Assembly: GCA_945859605.1 (NCBI GenBank)
Contig: OX243814.1
Location: forward strand, 34,293,999-34,357,998
Origin: Lumbricus rubellus
Lineage: Eukaryota > Annelida > Clitellata > Crassiclitellata > Lumbricidae
Length of the DNA stretch: 64,000 bases
Direction of reading: 5' to 3'
Made by a program: the position numbers and the translations under genes. The notes under the pieces are model-generated. The model saw only the letters and a program-made list of their open reading frames with translations, searched no databases and had not been told where the DNA came from. This document shows positions 1-14,005 of this stretch, in pieces (within the stretch, counting starts at the first letter, position 1; each line of letters opens with the position of its first letter).

Positions 1-290
1 CTTCCTCCTCTTCCTCCTCCACCTCCTTCTCTACCTCTAATCCCCTCTACCTCCTCCTTCTTCTCTTCCTCCTCCTCACTACATTTCTTTCTTCTTCTCC
101 TCTCTTCTTCCTTCTCTCGTTTTCCTCATTCTTCTTCTCCTCTTCTCTTCCTCCTCCTCTTCCTCCTTCTCCTCTCTTCCTCCCCTCTTCCTCCCTCCTT
201 TTCTCTTTCTGCTCTTCCTCCTCCTCCTCCTCCCCTCTTCCTCCTCCTCCTCCTCTCCTCTTCCTCCTCCTGCTGCATATACCATCGCGA
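1..290. repeat. CTT/CCT pyrimidine-rich tract
   Basis: Almost pure pyrimidine on the + strand. Open frames here are low-complexity artefacts. Confidence 0.9.
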
Positions 291-1253
291 CTTCCTCTTC
301 GTTTCCGCTTTTCCGTCGTTCGTTCGTCGAATCGAATGTCAGTCGGTGCGGATTCTAATTATTCCCAGCGTCCGTCCAATTAGACTCAGCAGCGCCGTAG
401 AAGCGAGACGAAGGGGACCGAGGAGGGGACGGAGAGGGGACAGGGGAGGGGACCGAGGAGGGGACCGAAGAGGGGACGGATAGGGGACAGAGGAGATAGG
501 GATGACAGGGGAGACAGGGAAGAGAGGGAAGACAGGGAAGAGAGGTCAGCGGTGCAATGTCGTCAATGAACCATGTACTCAGACAAGTACATACACTATC
601 ACGCAGCTGCTCCACGCTCTTCTCCGTACATAACTACATATGTATGTACATGTATAGTTGTATACGCATATTATATACATGTATATTCTATAATTGCATA
701 TTTAATTATAGTAAATATACGTATAATGTGCTAAATGCAAATGGATGAGTGGTATTAGTGTGGACAACATCTACCTTACCATGCATAGGTTATTAGGTTT
801 TTTATTTGCCATCGAACTTTCTTGCACTTGGTTCTCGAGCTGTAGAAATTCGGACGAAGAGGCACCGACCCTTAATATAACGTCTCCCAAGAGGTATACA
901 TGTATAATACTGTATAGTCAAGGGTAAGAAACAGCTTCGTTTTTCTTAGCGCACATGCATATAATGGCGAATGAATGATATCTAGTCTTCTCGATCACGA
1001 ATCTACCTTGTCATTCAATGTGCTAGATCAGGATTCGTTAGTGGACAAAATTAAAACGAAGTCTTGAAACAATTCGGTTCTTCGAATCTCTTGGTTTTAA
1101 ACCAACCGTCGTGTTCCCCTCCTTGTACATTACAGAGTTATTCGTGAATAGTCAGTTGTTCAGTTATCGGAAAACAGACGGAGAACGAAGATTTTGCAGA
1201 CTAGCAAAATAGAGAACACAGATTCTAATGTTGCTGATGTGTAGACGCGAATG
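290..1253. other. No gene recognised
   Basis: AT-rich sequence with a short GGGGACAGAGG-type repeat at about 410-545. Nothing else supportable. Confidence 0.6.
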
Positions 1254-1453
1254 NNNNNNNNNNNNNNNNNNNNNNNNNNNNNNNNNNNNNNNNNNNNNNN
1301 NNNNNNNNNNNNNNNNNNNNNNNNNNNNNNNNNNNNNNNNNNNNNNNNNNNNNNNNNNNNNNNNNNNNNNNNNNNNNNNNNNNNNNNNNNNNNNNNNNNN
1401 NNNNNNNNNNNNNNNNNNNNNNNNNNNNNNNNNNNNNNNNNNNNNNNNNNNNN
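1254..1453. other. Assembly gap (200 N)
   Basis: Exactly 200 N, a conventional gap size, ending in a GAA repeat that probably broke the assembly. Confidence 0.99.
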
Positions 1454-1505
1454 GGAAGAAGAAGAAGAAGAAGAAGAAGAAGAAGAAGAAGAAGAAGAAG
1501 AAGAG
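1454..1505. repeat. (GAA)n microsatellite at the gap edge
   Basis: Pure GAA from the gap to about 1505. Confidence 0.95.
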
Positions 1506-2220
1506 GGTTAGGAGGAGGAGGAAGCAGTAAAGTCATACTTCTGATGCCACCAATGATGTTACCGCGGTACATCAAAAAGCATCCAAGGTACAAAAAGGAA
1601 TTGCCTTATATCGTCAGCCCATAATATCCTTGTCTTCGTCAGTGAAGGCTGTTTGTTGTACCCCGAGTGAACTAGATGTCGCTTGAGAACATTAGCGAAC
1701 TCTTGGTGGACTATATACAATGTATGCCTGTTGAAAGTATTCGGTAATGCGTGGGCAGAAGTTGAAACAACAGCGCGGTCATACATTTTATGCAAAGGAG
1801 GAAGAAGAGAGGATAATAATAAAAACATGGGACAGGAAATGGAAAGTGGGAAGGAAGGTGAAGAGGAGGATGGGGAGGAGCATAAAGAAGAGGGAGACCA
1901 GGTGAGGCAGATGGGGGGAGGGACGAGGGTGAGTTCGATCTTAGGTGGCGCACCCCAGTGACCAAGTGTAATTCGATTCTGGATGGAAGTACTGTACGTT
2001 GGAGGACGACATCCATCCGAGATGCTTCTTCCTCCTCTGATGGGTTGGACCGATTCACTCACGATAGAATTATTAGATTAAAGAACCACTCTTCTTCAAT
2101 GCACTTCCCATCTCTCTTTGTCTCTCTTTGTCTGTCTTTGTCTGTCTGTCTCTGTATTTGTATCTCTGTTTCTATTTGTCTCTGTCTCTATCTCTACCTC
2201 TGTCTTTGTCTGTCTGTCTG

Positions 2221-2295
<75 letters not shown>

Positions 2296-2325
2296 TATAT
2301 ATATATATATTATATATGTATATAA
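2221..2325. repeat. (CT)n-(TA)n microsatellite
   Basis: CT to about 2263, then TA-rich to 2325. Surrounded by TCTG-rich sequence from 2105 to 2600, including (TCTG)n at 2521-2570. Confidence 0.95.
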
Positions 2326-2518
2326 TATTATACAACATAAATTACATGTGTGTGTCCTTTGTCTCGCTCTATATCTTTTCTCTCTCTCTCTCCTCGTCTC
2401 TATTTGTCACTGTCTGTCTCTGTCTCTCTGTCTGTTTGTATGTTTATCGCTGTGCCTATCTCTTTCTGACTTATAAAACTTCTGTTGTCCTCTGTCACTT
2501 TCTCTCTTTCTCTTTCTC

Positions 2519-2568
<50 letters not shown>

Positions 2569-2599
2569 GGTCTTCCTGCTTTGTCTATCTATCTCTATC

Positions 2600-3635
2600 G
2601 TTCGGGTTCTTTCTCATTTTTCATGACCTATAGTCCTGTCTTTCTGTGATCTTCTCTCTTTCCTTCTCACACTCTTTTTTCACTTTGTCATAATTAGTTT
2701 CTCCGTTTCACTCTTTTATTTTCTGTCTGACTTTGGTTTCCACTTTCTCTTTTCCTTGTGCCAGTGCATTTAGTTTCCGAATCCGTATCTATATTTACAT
2801 TGAGAAATCCTCATGGTTAACCATTACTGCAGCCTCTCTGTGCTCCGGTTGTACATTTTGTATCTATAGCAGTCGAACTACGTGGCTGTTTTTTTGTTAT
2901 TAGTCTGCACTAATTTGCATTTATGTTGTGACCATTTAACTATACAATAATTAATTTATAGTTTATTTTATTTCTAATTAATTCTAATTCTAAGCAATTT
3001 GCAGCAAACATGTTGCTTATCTGATCAAAATTAAAAGTTATTTACTTCTGATTAAAATCTCAAAATTTATCATTGCTTTGCCTATATTATTTCCCTCACT
3101 TAGGTTACTCTTTACTGGATAATTTCACTCTGAGCTAAGTTATAAATATCAACCAATGTTTTTTTAGTTTCAGCGACCTATGGTCTCGTTGAAAGAAGAA
3201 TTTCTTTTATCTAAGTCTATATAAGACAAATTTTATGCAAAGTGTGTCAACGTAATACCGAACTCACCAGCAAAGTAAAATTCATTGGAAAGAAAAGTGC
3301 CTTTTGAGTGAGTGAGTGAGTCAGTCAGTCAGTCAATCAGTCAGTCGCTCAGTCTGTCTGTCTACCAGCGAGTGTGTATTATCCAATGCTTTTGCGCTCC
3401 TCAATATAATTGCACGGATATGCACCCCGTAGTCACGTTAATACATTGTTACCGTCGCTATAGTAACTAGGTTTCCTTAGACCGTTCGTAAGGGGGATTC
3501 CGGCAGACTTTCCTGAAAAGCCATTAAAATTGTTATGCGCTGCAGCAGGGGCAGCCTCGCCACCGTTGTCACGAAGCCAGCAGGTGCACTTCAATCGACT
3601 GCAGAGCCGAAAAAAGATTGGCCTCGTTTCTATAT
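2600..3635. other. No gene recognised
   Basis: AT-rich, with a short GTGA/GTCA repeat at 3306-3362. No coding or structural signal. Confidence 0.6.
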
Positions 3636-5212
<1,577 letters not shown>

Positions 5213-5548
5213 CCTGCTGTAGGAGTGGAGGGCCTACTATATACACTATGTCCAGAAAAAAGGGACCCACTTTGCAAATATGAAAATAAATAGTAAGCAT
5301 TCGTCGATTTTTACAATTCAAACACCTGCTGTAGGAGTGGAGGGCCTACTATATACACTATGTCCAGAAAAAAGGGACCCACTTTGCAAATATGAAAATA
5401 AATAGTAAGCATTCGTCGATTTTTACAATTCAAACACCTGCTGTAGGAGTGGAGGGCCTACTATATACACTATGTCCAGAAAAAAGGGACCCACTTTGTA
5501 AATATGAAAATAAATAGTAAGCATTCATCGATTTTTGCAATTCAAACA
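5213..5548. repeat. Three tandem 112-bp units made from flank plus the left arm of a MITE
   Basis: Units start at 5213, 5325 and 5437 with CCTGCTGTAGGAGTGGAGGG and are nearly identical. Each carries the MITE left end CACTATGTCC and stops inside its left arm at TTCAAACA. Only the third unit continues into a complete element. Confidence 0.9.
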
Positions 5549-5724
5549 CCATTTTAATCCTGATATATAAATTTTATCCAAAAATGGTGAAAATATAAAA
5601 GTTAGACAAAATATGTTAGGATAAAAACTGTGTCTAAATTGCAAAAATCGATGAATATTTAGGCATACTATTTATTTACATATTTACATATTTACAAAAT
5701 GGGTTCTTTTTTCCGGATACAGTG
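5468..5724. mobile_element. Palindromic mariner-type MITE, 257 bp
   Basis: The left end CACTATGTCCAGAAAAAAGG and right end (reverse complement CACTGTATCCGGAAAAAAGA) sit inside TA dinucleotides. The arms pair through TCATCGATTTTTGCAATT. The left half, with its flank, is tandemly triplicated (5213-5548). Confidence 0.75.
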
Positions 5725-6148
5725 TATATACCGTATAGGCCCGGGATGGAAACATAAGCATGATATTAACCGCAACTTATATTATATGAAGGTTGTGACT
5801 TTGCCCACCGGTGATAATTATCTGTCAAGCTAACTGGGTCTGTTACAGTAGTCGTCTATTACAAGTTCAAGCTCTAAATATGGTAAACATTGATTATATC
5901 TGACCTCTACTCCTGCACTTCAGCTAAGTATGCGGTGCAGCTTAAAAGCTTGAGATTTTAACATAACTTTTATTGTATATAATACGAGATCGTTTTTACC
6001 CTTTTTTTAGCTTCGTTCGGGTGGGAATGTTTATGAGAGTCTCTAAGGGAGTCTGTTGGGGACGGGGTGGGATGGGGTAAATCTAGTAAGGGGTAGGGTG
6101 GTGACTAGGACACAAACTGTATGTAAATGGAGTGTTTAAAGTGTAAAA

Positions 6149-6275
6149 AAGAGGTGCCTGGACGCTCCTTGCCTTTCCCTGCTATGCGGGCCAAATAAGT
6201 GGCAGGACGGTATTCAGATTTTAAAATAAGTGACTCAGATGCCTGGACGCCGTCCATGACCGTCCAGGCACACCT
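6149..6275. repeat. Short inverted repeat (GTGCCTGGACG)
   Basis: AGGTGCCTGGACG at the left pairs with CGTCCAGGCACACCT at the right, with a further GCCTGGACG inside. It may be a small foldback; no target duplication is found. Confidence 0.45.
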
Positions 6276-6415
6276 AAGTCCTGTGATAATAAATTAGATG
6301 GGGTGGAAGCAGATCCACGGAGATGTGGTTATGTCGACACAAGTTTAGCCACTTATCACGATCCAAACATTCAACCTCTCCCGCACAGCTGCAGGTGCCG
6401 ATACCGATCACTTTG

Positions 6416-6640
6416 TGGGGGCGGTGGTGTAGTGAGTATGTTCGTTGCCTTGCAGCCGGAAGTTTTGCAGGTTCGAATCCACTTCAAACCGCCTCGTAAG
6501 GAGACTGGGGACCTTGGGAAAGTCCTTCACTCGCAATTGCTCAGCGCTTCGGCGTGAAACTCCCATGCAGTGTCCGCGCTGTAGTCAGGAGGGCCGCTGA
6601 GCAGCGAGCTTGCAGGGGCCCTACAACGAGTGCACGTATA
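6416..6640 (+). mobile_element. tRNA-derived SINE
   Basis: The tRNA-like head has a GGTGGTGTAGTGAG A-box region and a B box GGTTCGAATCC near 6470. The body reads GTCCTTCACTCGCAATTGCT, then TGTAGTCAGGAGGGCCGCTG. It shares head and body with the copies at 24960 and 43043. Confidence 0.75.
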
Positions 6641-7033
6641 CAAAAAAACTTTAATTCATAAATCTGCGCTTTATAACTCATAAGTTAAGTTTCCAAACGT
6701 TTTCCTGAAAATTCCTTACCTTTGATTCCATGTGTCGAGGCGATGGCGATTAAAAGAAAGAAACCACGAAACTTGAAACAACAGACGGAGGAGCTAATAG
6801 CAGCAGCAGCTGGAGACTCCGAAGCACACATCGTGTATATGTCCCTCCTATAAAATTACGAGCTGTCTCTGATCCACGGAAGACACACCTTTCAAGAGCG
6901 CCAGCTACAGAACCTAGTATCTACCACCCGCCAGGCGACGCCCCTTTAGAAGAAAGCGAAGACGTCGAACGATGATATCAACTAATAATTACCGGCGTGT
7001 GTTCCACGTAGCAAGCGACACGCAGCGTTACGT

Positions 7034-7140
7034 CAGCGCTTAAAGCAACGACGCGCAACGTTAGGTCCTATATTACCAGCGCTTAAGCAGCGACGCGCAA
7101 CGTTAGGTCCTATAATATCAGCGCTTAAGCATCAACGTCT
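7034..7140. repeat. 42/43-bp tandem repeat, 2.5 units
   Basis: Units start at 7034, 7077 and 7119 with CAGCGCTTAA and contain ACGCGCAACGTTAGGTCCTA. AACGTT and AGCGCT are palindromic words. Confidence 0.8.
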
Positions 7141-7860
7141 GAATGGTCATCGAATAGAAGACCTAAGTGGACACATGAGGCGTATGTACTATTATTGTAC
7201 AGTCAGCGCTGGACTGTGGTCAGCGCTCTCCGATTGTACATCTCGTCCGTTCACGCAATTCCTCTTTTTCCTCTATTTCTTCTTCCTCCAACTAGGTTAA
7301 TCGTTCCTTGGATGTTCTTCCTTTTCCTCTAATTTTTCGTTATCTCCTTCGGTTCTTTTTCCTTTTCTCTACGTATTCTCGCTCTTCCTCCTCTATTCTG
7401 ACTCTGTTCCTCTTTCTTAAACTCCTCTTTCCCTCCTCCTTGTCCTCTTCCACCTCCTCCTCCTCCTCCTCTTACCATTCCTCTTCCTTCTACCTACTTC
7501 TCTATTCCTCTTCTTCTTTCTTTCACTTCCATCTATTTTCCAAATCCTTTTCCTCGCTGCTTCTGACTTGAACGCGGCTACAGCGACAGATTAAAAGAGC
7601 GTATGTCGGCTGCAGCACGGCTGGTGTCATAGCATCTTCTCTGGCTGGGGGTGCTGCCTGGGAAAGAGGGAGTGAGGGAGGGAGGGATGGAGGGAGGGCA
7701 GAGTGGTGGCTGGAGGCTGATCGAGGTGCCCGGTAAACCGCTGTTTGTTTTCTAACGAATGGTCGATCTCATCCGCCAGAGGGAGTGAGGGAAGGACGTC
7801 CGTTCGACGAAGCAGGACGAAGGACGAGGACGACGCATTGTCTTCTCTTCCTCCTCTGCA

Positions 7861-7880
7861 GCTGCTGATGCTGTTGCTGA

Positions 7881-7938
<58 letters not shown>
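7861..7938. repeat. (GCT)n microsatellite
   Basis: GCT/CTG repeat, polyglutamine if read on the - strand (inside an 81-codon open frame). There is no supporting exon structure, so it is treated as a repeat. Confidence 0.85.
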
Positions 7939-7939
<1 letters not shown>

Positions 7940-8037
7940 GTCTGTGGCCTCTGGCGCCAAAAACGACGACGACGACGATCGCTGACCATTAGATGTAGCC
8001 AAGCGAATCGCCATCTGTAGGACTAAGAGAGTCAGGC

Positions 8038-8670
8038 AGGAGGAGGAGGAGTAGCAAGAAGAGGAGGAGGAGGAGGAAGAGGAAGAAGAGGAGGAGGAGG
8101 TGAGGAAGAGGAGGAGGAGGAAGAAGAAGAGAAGGAGGAGGTGGAAGAAGAGGAGGAGGAGGGGAGAAGGAGGACGACGAGGAGGAGGAAGAAGAAGAGG
8201 ACGAGGGGAGGAGGAGGAGGAGGATGGAGAAGGGGAAGGAGGATCGGGAGGGAAAGAGAAGAGAGGAAGAAGTGAAAAAGAAGGAGAAGGCGGAGGAAAA
8301 GATTTTTTTAAATGATTAAAAAAAGAAAGTCATGGGGAAGAACTAAGAAGGGATGGGTATGAGAAGTCCTGGTGGAAAAGGAGGATGAAGGAGAAGGATG
8401 AGAGAGAGTCATAATGGAGGAGGAGAGGACGAATCGAAAAGGAGGAGGAAAACAGAGGAAGAACGGGAGGAGAAAGAGGCAATCAATGAGGTGAAGATGG
8501 AAAAGAGGAAGTGGAGAAGGAAGATAGTAAAGAGAAGGAGAAGGAGGAGGAGGAGGAGGAGGAGGAGGAGGAGGAGGAGGAGGAGGAAGATAGGAAGAGC
8601 GAGAAGCAAATGGAGATGGAGGGAGCAGACAACGAGGAGGGTGAAAAAGAAATTGAATAGGAGGCGGAAG
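8038..8670. repeat. GGA/GAA purine tract, ~630 bp
   Basis: Strong purine asymmetry on the + strand with a pure GGA run at about 8541-8587. Such tracts can form triplex DNA (inference). Confidence 0.9.
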
Positions 8671-9369
8671 AGGTAGTGAAATCAGTAATGGAGAAACGGG
8701 ATCCGAAGGTGAGTACGGGTGAAGGAGAAAGAAAAGAAGCAGAAAGAGTTCAAAGAATGGATAGAAGAGAGAGGGAGGGAGAGAGGGAGGGAGAGAGAGA
8801 GGGTGGAGGGTAAAGGTCGATGAAGAAGAGGAGATTGTGGAGGAAGAGGATCAATGGATGGATGGAAGGGGGAAAGGGGAGGAAGAGAGAGAGGCATTGA
8901 GTGATGTAATTACCCGGGCATCTGCAGTCAGACGTAAATGGACGCAGCAGCGGCAGCAGCAGCCTCAGCTTCCTCCTCTTCCTCTGTGCCGCTGGGGAAG
9001 CATCATGGCGTAATAACGATGCGATGGATACGGTGGCTGTGGTGGTGGCGGGGTAGAGGGGGTGGAGTGATTCCGTTACCCCTCCCTCCCCTCCTTCCGG
9101 TCGATATGAAAGCAACAAAGACGAACTAATCAATCATCATTGTTCAGATGGAAACACGATCTAGATCAACCCCCCCCTTCCCCCATCCCCCCACTCCCCC
9201 AACTGCCATCGTATACATGAGCTGCTGCTGCTGCTGCTGCCCTTATATGCAGCACCCTCCTCATCCTCCCCCATCCTCTCCATCCTCCTCCTCCTCCCCA
9301 TCCATCCATCCTTCTGCATCATTCACCCACGACGGGATTCAGTTTCATGTATCAAAAGACGACGCATCA

Positions 9370-9795
9370 TATTCCCTCTCTTTCTCTCTCTCCCTTTCTT
9401 TTGTTCTGTCTGTCTGTCTGTCTCTGTGTGTCTCTCTGTGTCTATCTCTCTTATTCTGTCTCTTATTCTGTCCTTGTCTGTCTGTATCTCTCTCTCTCTC
9501 TCTGACTCTGCGTATGTATGCTTTACTCTCTCTGTCTCTCTGTCTCTCTTTCTGTCTCACTCTCTTTCTTTCTATCTCTTTTTCTGTGTGTCTGTCTGTC
9601 TCTCCATGTCCCTCTATATGTCTTTCCGACGCCCTCTGTCTCTCTCTGTTTCTTTCTCTTTGTCTCTGTCTCTCTCTCACACACACACGCACATACACGC
9701 ACACACAAGCACATACCTACACACACACACACACACAAACTCAAACGCACAAACACACACACACACACACACACACAAGCACACTCTCTCTCTCA
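9370..9795. repeat. TCTG/TC then (CA)n compound microsatellite
   Basis: TC- and TCTG-rich to about 9677, then (CA)n to about 9784. Confidence 0.95.
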
Positions 9796-10131
9796 TATAC
9801 GTGTAGCTGCATATCTCTTTGTACGTCTCTATGGTGCCACCTGGGTCTCGCCTTAGCACTTAAAACAGATCCTGCCGATGACGAAAACTGGAATCCAGTA
9901 TATAATCTGTACATGACTTCAGTGCATTCGGTGAAAAATCGGTGTCAAAAACGGAAAAAAACGCACCGGTTGAGAAATCCATAAAAGCAGACTGCAGCTG
10001 TAATAATTGGCAAAAATTCTAAATCTGCCATGCGGTAATGGGATGAAATTGCTGATAATTGATAAGAATGGCTATGCAATGTATGCATATGCACGTATTA
10101 TATTCACACTAATATTGTGCATATGCAGTTT

Positions 10132-10133
<2 letters not shown>

Positions 10134-10170
<37 letters not shown>
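10134..10170. repeat. (TA)n microsatellite
   Basis: Pure TA run. Confidence 0.95.
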
Positions 10171-10171
<1 letters not shown>

Positions 10172-10326
10172 GTCGTGCACGTGTATAGGCTCATATAATT
10201 ATCCCGAAAAATGGGGAAACATTGCGAGTAAATTTGGAGGGTTGGGGGGGGGGAATAACACCTGAACGAGTTGAGGAAAGGACTTGATTTTTTAAGCACT
10301 ATATGGGTGGCACCTTTAATCACAAT

Positions 10327-10329
10327 CAT

Positions 10330-10397
<68 letters not shown>

Positions 10398-10459
10398 CCA
10401 TCACTACCACCATCCTCCTCCTCATCTTCTTCTTCTTCTTCTTCTTCTTCTTCTTCTTG
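10327..10459. repeat. (CAT)n and (CTT)n microsatellites
   Basis: CAT repeat to about 10405, then CTT repeat at 10425-10459, about 100 bp left of the mariner-type element. Confidence 0.95.
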
Positions 10460-10565
10460 GACGCCAACGATTAGTCACGAAGCGATGCTCGTGCAGATGT
10501 TTCTGCTCTCGTCATATCCACTTCATTAATCTGCATTGCTTTTCATGCTGCAGTATATACATGTA

Positions 10566-11697
10566 CAGGGTGCGCCAAAAAAAGACCCCCCTAGGTTTTT
10601 TGCCAATATCTTGACCAAAAGTAAGAATTTCCAAATGAAATTTTACAGTCAAAATATTTCGAACAGAACAAAAGTTATGCCCCTTTTAGGGAGGTCACCC
10701 ACCGTTTTTTGACGATTCAAAAAAGAAACGCAAAAAAACTAAGTGTTTGGCCAATATCTTGGCCAAAAGTAAGAATTTCAAAGTGAAATTTTACAGGCAT
10801 AAAGACAATTCATATCTACACATGATAGCCAGATTTCATCAAAATAGGTCATACACAACAAATGTTATACCACTTTTAGTAAGACCACCCACCGTTTTTT
10901 GACGATTCAGAAACGAAACGCAACAAAAAGTAACAAAAACACGATTTTATTAAGTCTCAGGATCTCATCTAAAATAACTGTTGTCAAATGAACTTGGTAG
11001 TGCTTCACAACTTGTGTTCAATGTGCCCACCACCAGTGCCAACACTTCTTTTGAGTCTCTTTGCAAAGTTCTTGATGGACCTGTTGATGAATCTGACAGA
11101 TTCCTTAATTACCAATTTGATTGTCATCTTGCTAAGCGCCTTCTCAGTAACGTGCAGCTGCTGGTACCCTGTTTCTTTCTTAAATAGTGTTAATAATGAT
11201 CATATAGCAATATCAAGGCTATTTGATAACAATTATTTGAGATGAGACTTAATAAAATCGTGTGTTTGCTACTTTTTGCTGCGTTACGTCTTCGAAACGT
11301 GAAAAAATGGGGGTGGCCTCACTAAAGGTGGTATAACTTTCGTTGCGCTTGAAATATTTTTATGAAATCTGGTCATCATGTGCAGATATAAATTGTGTTT
11401 AAGCATGTGAAATTTCAGTTCGATAGTCTTACGTTTGGCCAAGATATTGGCCAGAGTAATTGAACTAATATTTTTTCACTTTTCGTTGCGTCAGGTTTTT
11501 GAATCGTCAAAAAGCGGTGGGTGGCTTCACTAAAAGTGGCATAACTTTTGTTCTGTTTGAAATATTTTAATGCAATCTGGCCATCTGGTGTAAATATGAA
11601 TTGTCTTTAAGACTGCAAAATTTCATTTCGAAATTCTTACTTTTGGTCAAGATATTGGCAAAAATCTTAGGGGGGGTCTTTTTTTTGGCGCACCCTG
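10566..11697. mobile_element. Mariner-type element, 1132 bp, internally reiterated inverted repeats
   Basis: The ends CAGGGTGCGCCAAAAAAAG and its inverse lie inside TA dinucleotides, as expected for Tc1/mariner insertion. Each arm contains two related ~150-bp units with GCCAATATCTTG and CCACCCACCG words, so the element holds four copies of one motif, two per orientation. The centre (about 10985-11240) holds a transposase remnant. Confidence 0.8.
11005..11187 (-). pseudogene. C-terminal remnant of a mariner-like transposase
   Basis: Read on the - strand, about 59 codons in the centre of the mariner-type element end in FAKRLKRSVGTGGGHIEHKL and a TGA at 11005-11007. The GGHxEHxL terminus resembles the C-terminus of many mariner/IS630-type transposases (family knowledge, from memory). 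The DDE catalytic region is absent, so the element cannot move itself. Confidence 0.5.
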
Positions 11698-11882
11698 TAT
11701 ATTGTATATCCACTTTCGAATTCCCTCTTTCCTTTTTTCTCCTTGACCGCGATCTTCTCAGAGCATCTCAATCAAGCAGACATTGTATAGTGTATACAAG
11801 TGTCTTGCGAATGATGCTGGTTCTGCACCATCTGGTGCCCTTGTAGAGGTATGGCCACTTTACGGCGCCATATAAATTGTCG

Positions 11883-11918
11883 TTATTATTATTATTATTG
11901 TTATTATTATTATTATTT

Positions 11919-11956
<38 letters not shown>

Positions 11957-11975
11957 AATTATTATTATTATTATA

Positions 11976-12022
<47 letters not shown>

Positions 12023-12038
12023 TATTACTATTATTATC
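11883..12038. repeat. (ATT)n microsatellite
   Basis: ATT repeat with a T run near 11918-11930. Confidence 0.95.
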
Positions 12039-12539
12039 TGGAGCATGACGTGCAAGGACAATAGTTCACAATCCCATTATATTTTCTCTTTTCTGTACTA
12101 TAGCGAAGGCCAACAACAATAATGGAATTAAATATAAAAAAAAATATATAATGCATATATATTATATATATGTATGTATATATATATGGTGCGTAGAGTC
12201 TGGTTCCATGTGCCAATGTTGCCCCATAGTGCCAATTTCCCTCTCCCCCATTTTACAGTATTTTACTTAGGTGCAATATACCATACAGCTAAGAGCAGAC
12301 AGATGATTTATATGCTGCGCAATGAAGCGCAGCAAATTCAGTGAATGTTTGGGAATTGTAGACAAAGTGGGATATTATGTGGTGCATATAATTGAACAAA
12401 ATGGTGGATTAGGAAGATGAGGAGGAGGTAAAGAGAAAGAGAAAAAAGGGAAAAGGAGGAAAATGGATGCGTTGAAGTAAATTTACTCACATAATATAGG
12501 CTATATTCAAAACCTGCATGTTTAACGGACCAGCACGTG

Positions 12540-12635
12540 TGCGCGTGCTTGCGCGTGAGTGTGTGTGTGTGTGTATGTGGGTGTGTGGGTGTGGTGTGTG
12601 TGTGGGCGGGTGTGTGTGGAGTGGAGTGGGATGCG

Positions 12636-12666
<31 letters not shown>
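12540..12666. repeat. (GT)n then (TA)n microsatellite
   Basis: GT-rich 12540-12620, then TA at about 12634-12664. Confidence 0.9.
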
Positions 12667-12668
<2 letters not shown>

Positions 12669-13388
12669 CATATAACTTATACTTCTATATATAATATTAT
12701 AAACGATGCGTTTGACTGAATAGTGTAAACATTTGGTGTCATTAAGCAACAGCTGTTTTCATTCCATGGGATAAACAACTTTTTCCAAGAGTCCGTAAAT
12801 AAACTCATGCATGAGGGAGACGTCATTATCTCATCCACGGACCACCAGCCCCACCCTCCCCCTCCTCAGCCGTCGCTCGTCTCCCACGACATCTTCCCCC
12901 ATATTTATTCACCCCATCATCTATGGTCTCTGCCCCCTGTCCCGCCATCATCAGTCAATGCATCACCTGCACCAATACATTCCCACGCTCCCTTGCTTAC
13001 ACGTTACATGATGCATGGAGTAAGGGGTGGAAACTGGGAAAAGGAGAAAAAGAGGGAGGGGAGGTAGGAAGGGGAGAGGAAGCAACGCAACCCCCGCAAT
13101 CTCATGAACCTTCCTCCTTCGCTCCAATTCTCATCGGCCGCTTCATTTGTCAGTTATTATTTATCTAAAGATATGCGATTAATGTGTGTGGGCGTATGCA
13201 TGCGTTCGTGCGTGTGCTTCGCAATTTCAATCCAGTAATAATTATTCTGGCTAAGTTATATAAGTGTCCATAGATCGGGTGTCCTTCAAAATGATGAAAA
13301 TCGCTTGAAGAATATTACTACATTACTATAACAACATGAAAAATAAATTCTTCAAACCTCATTCATAAGCTGTATACATGCATCATTG

Positions 13389-13391
<3 letters not shown>

Positions 13392-13420
<29 letters not shown>

Positions 13421-13894
13421 CATACATACATACATACATACGTACGTACGTACGTACGTACGTACGTACGTACGTACGTACGTACATACGTACGTACGTA
13501 CATACATACATACATACATACATACATACATACATACATACATACATACATACATACATACATACATACATACATACATACATACATACATACATACATA
13601 CATACATACATACATACATACATACATACATACATACATACATACATACATACATACATACATACATACATACATACATACATACATACATACATACACA
13701 CATGCAAACATACATACATACATACCTACATACATACATACATACATACATACATACATACATACATACATACATACATACATACATACATACATGCAAA
13801 CATACATACATACATACATACATACATACATACATACATACATACATACATACATACATACATACATACATACATACATACATACATACATACA

Positions 13895-13928
<34 letters not shown>

Positions 13929-14005
13929 CATACATACATACATACATACATACATACATACATACATACATACATACATACATACATACATACATACATA
14001 CATAC
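13392..14005. repeat. (CATA)n microsatellite, ~610 bp, with an (ACGT)n island
   Basis: Nearly pure CATA from 13392 to 14005, interrupted by ACGT repeats at about 13439-13500 and CATGCAAA variants at 13702 and 13793. It is open in several frames on both strands; not coding. Confidence 0.98.

Noticed and set aside
1225..1593. Open frames spanning the N gap
   Set aside because: They exist only because N codons are read as unknown residues.
7769..8014. Polyglutamine open frame on the - strand
   Set aside because: Arises from the GCT repeat; no flanking conserved coding sequence or exon structure.
8100..8676. Lysine/arginine/glutamate-rich open frames
   Set aside because: Product of the GGA purine tract.
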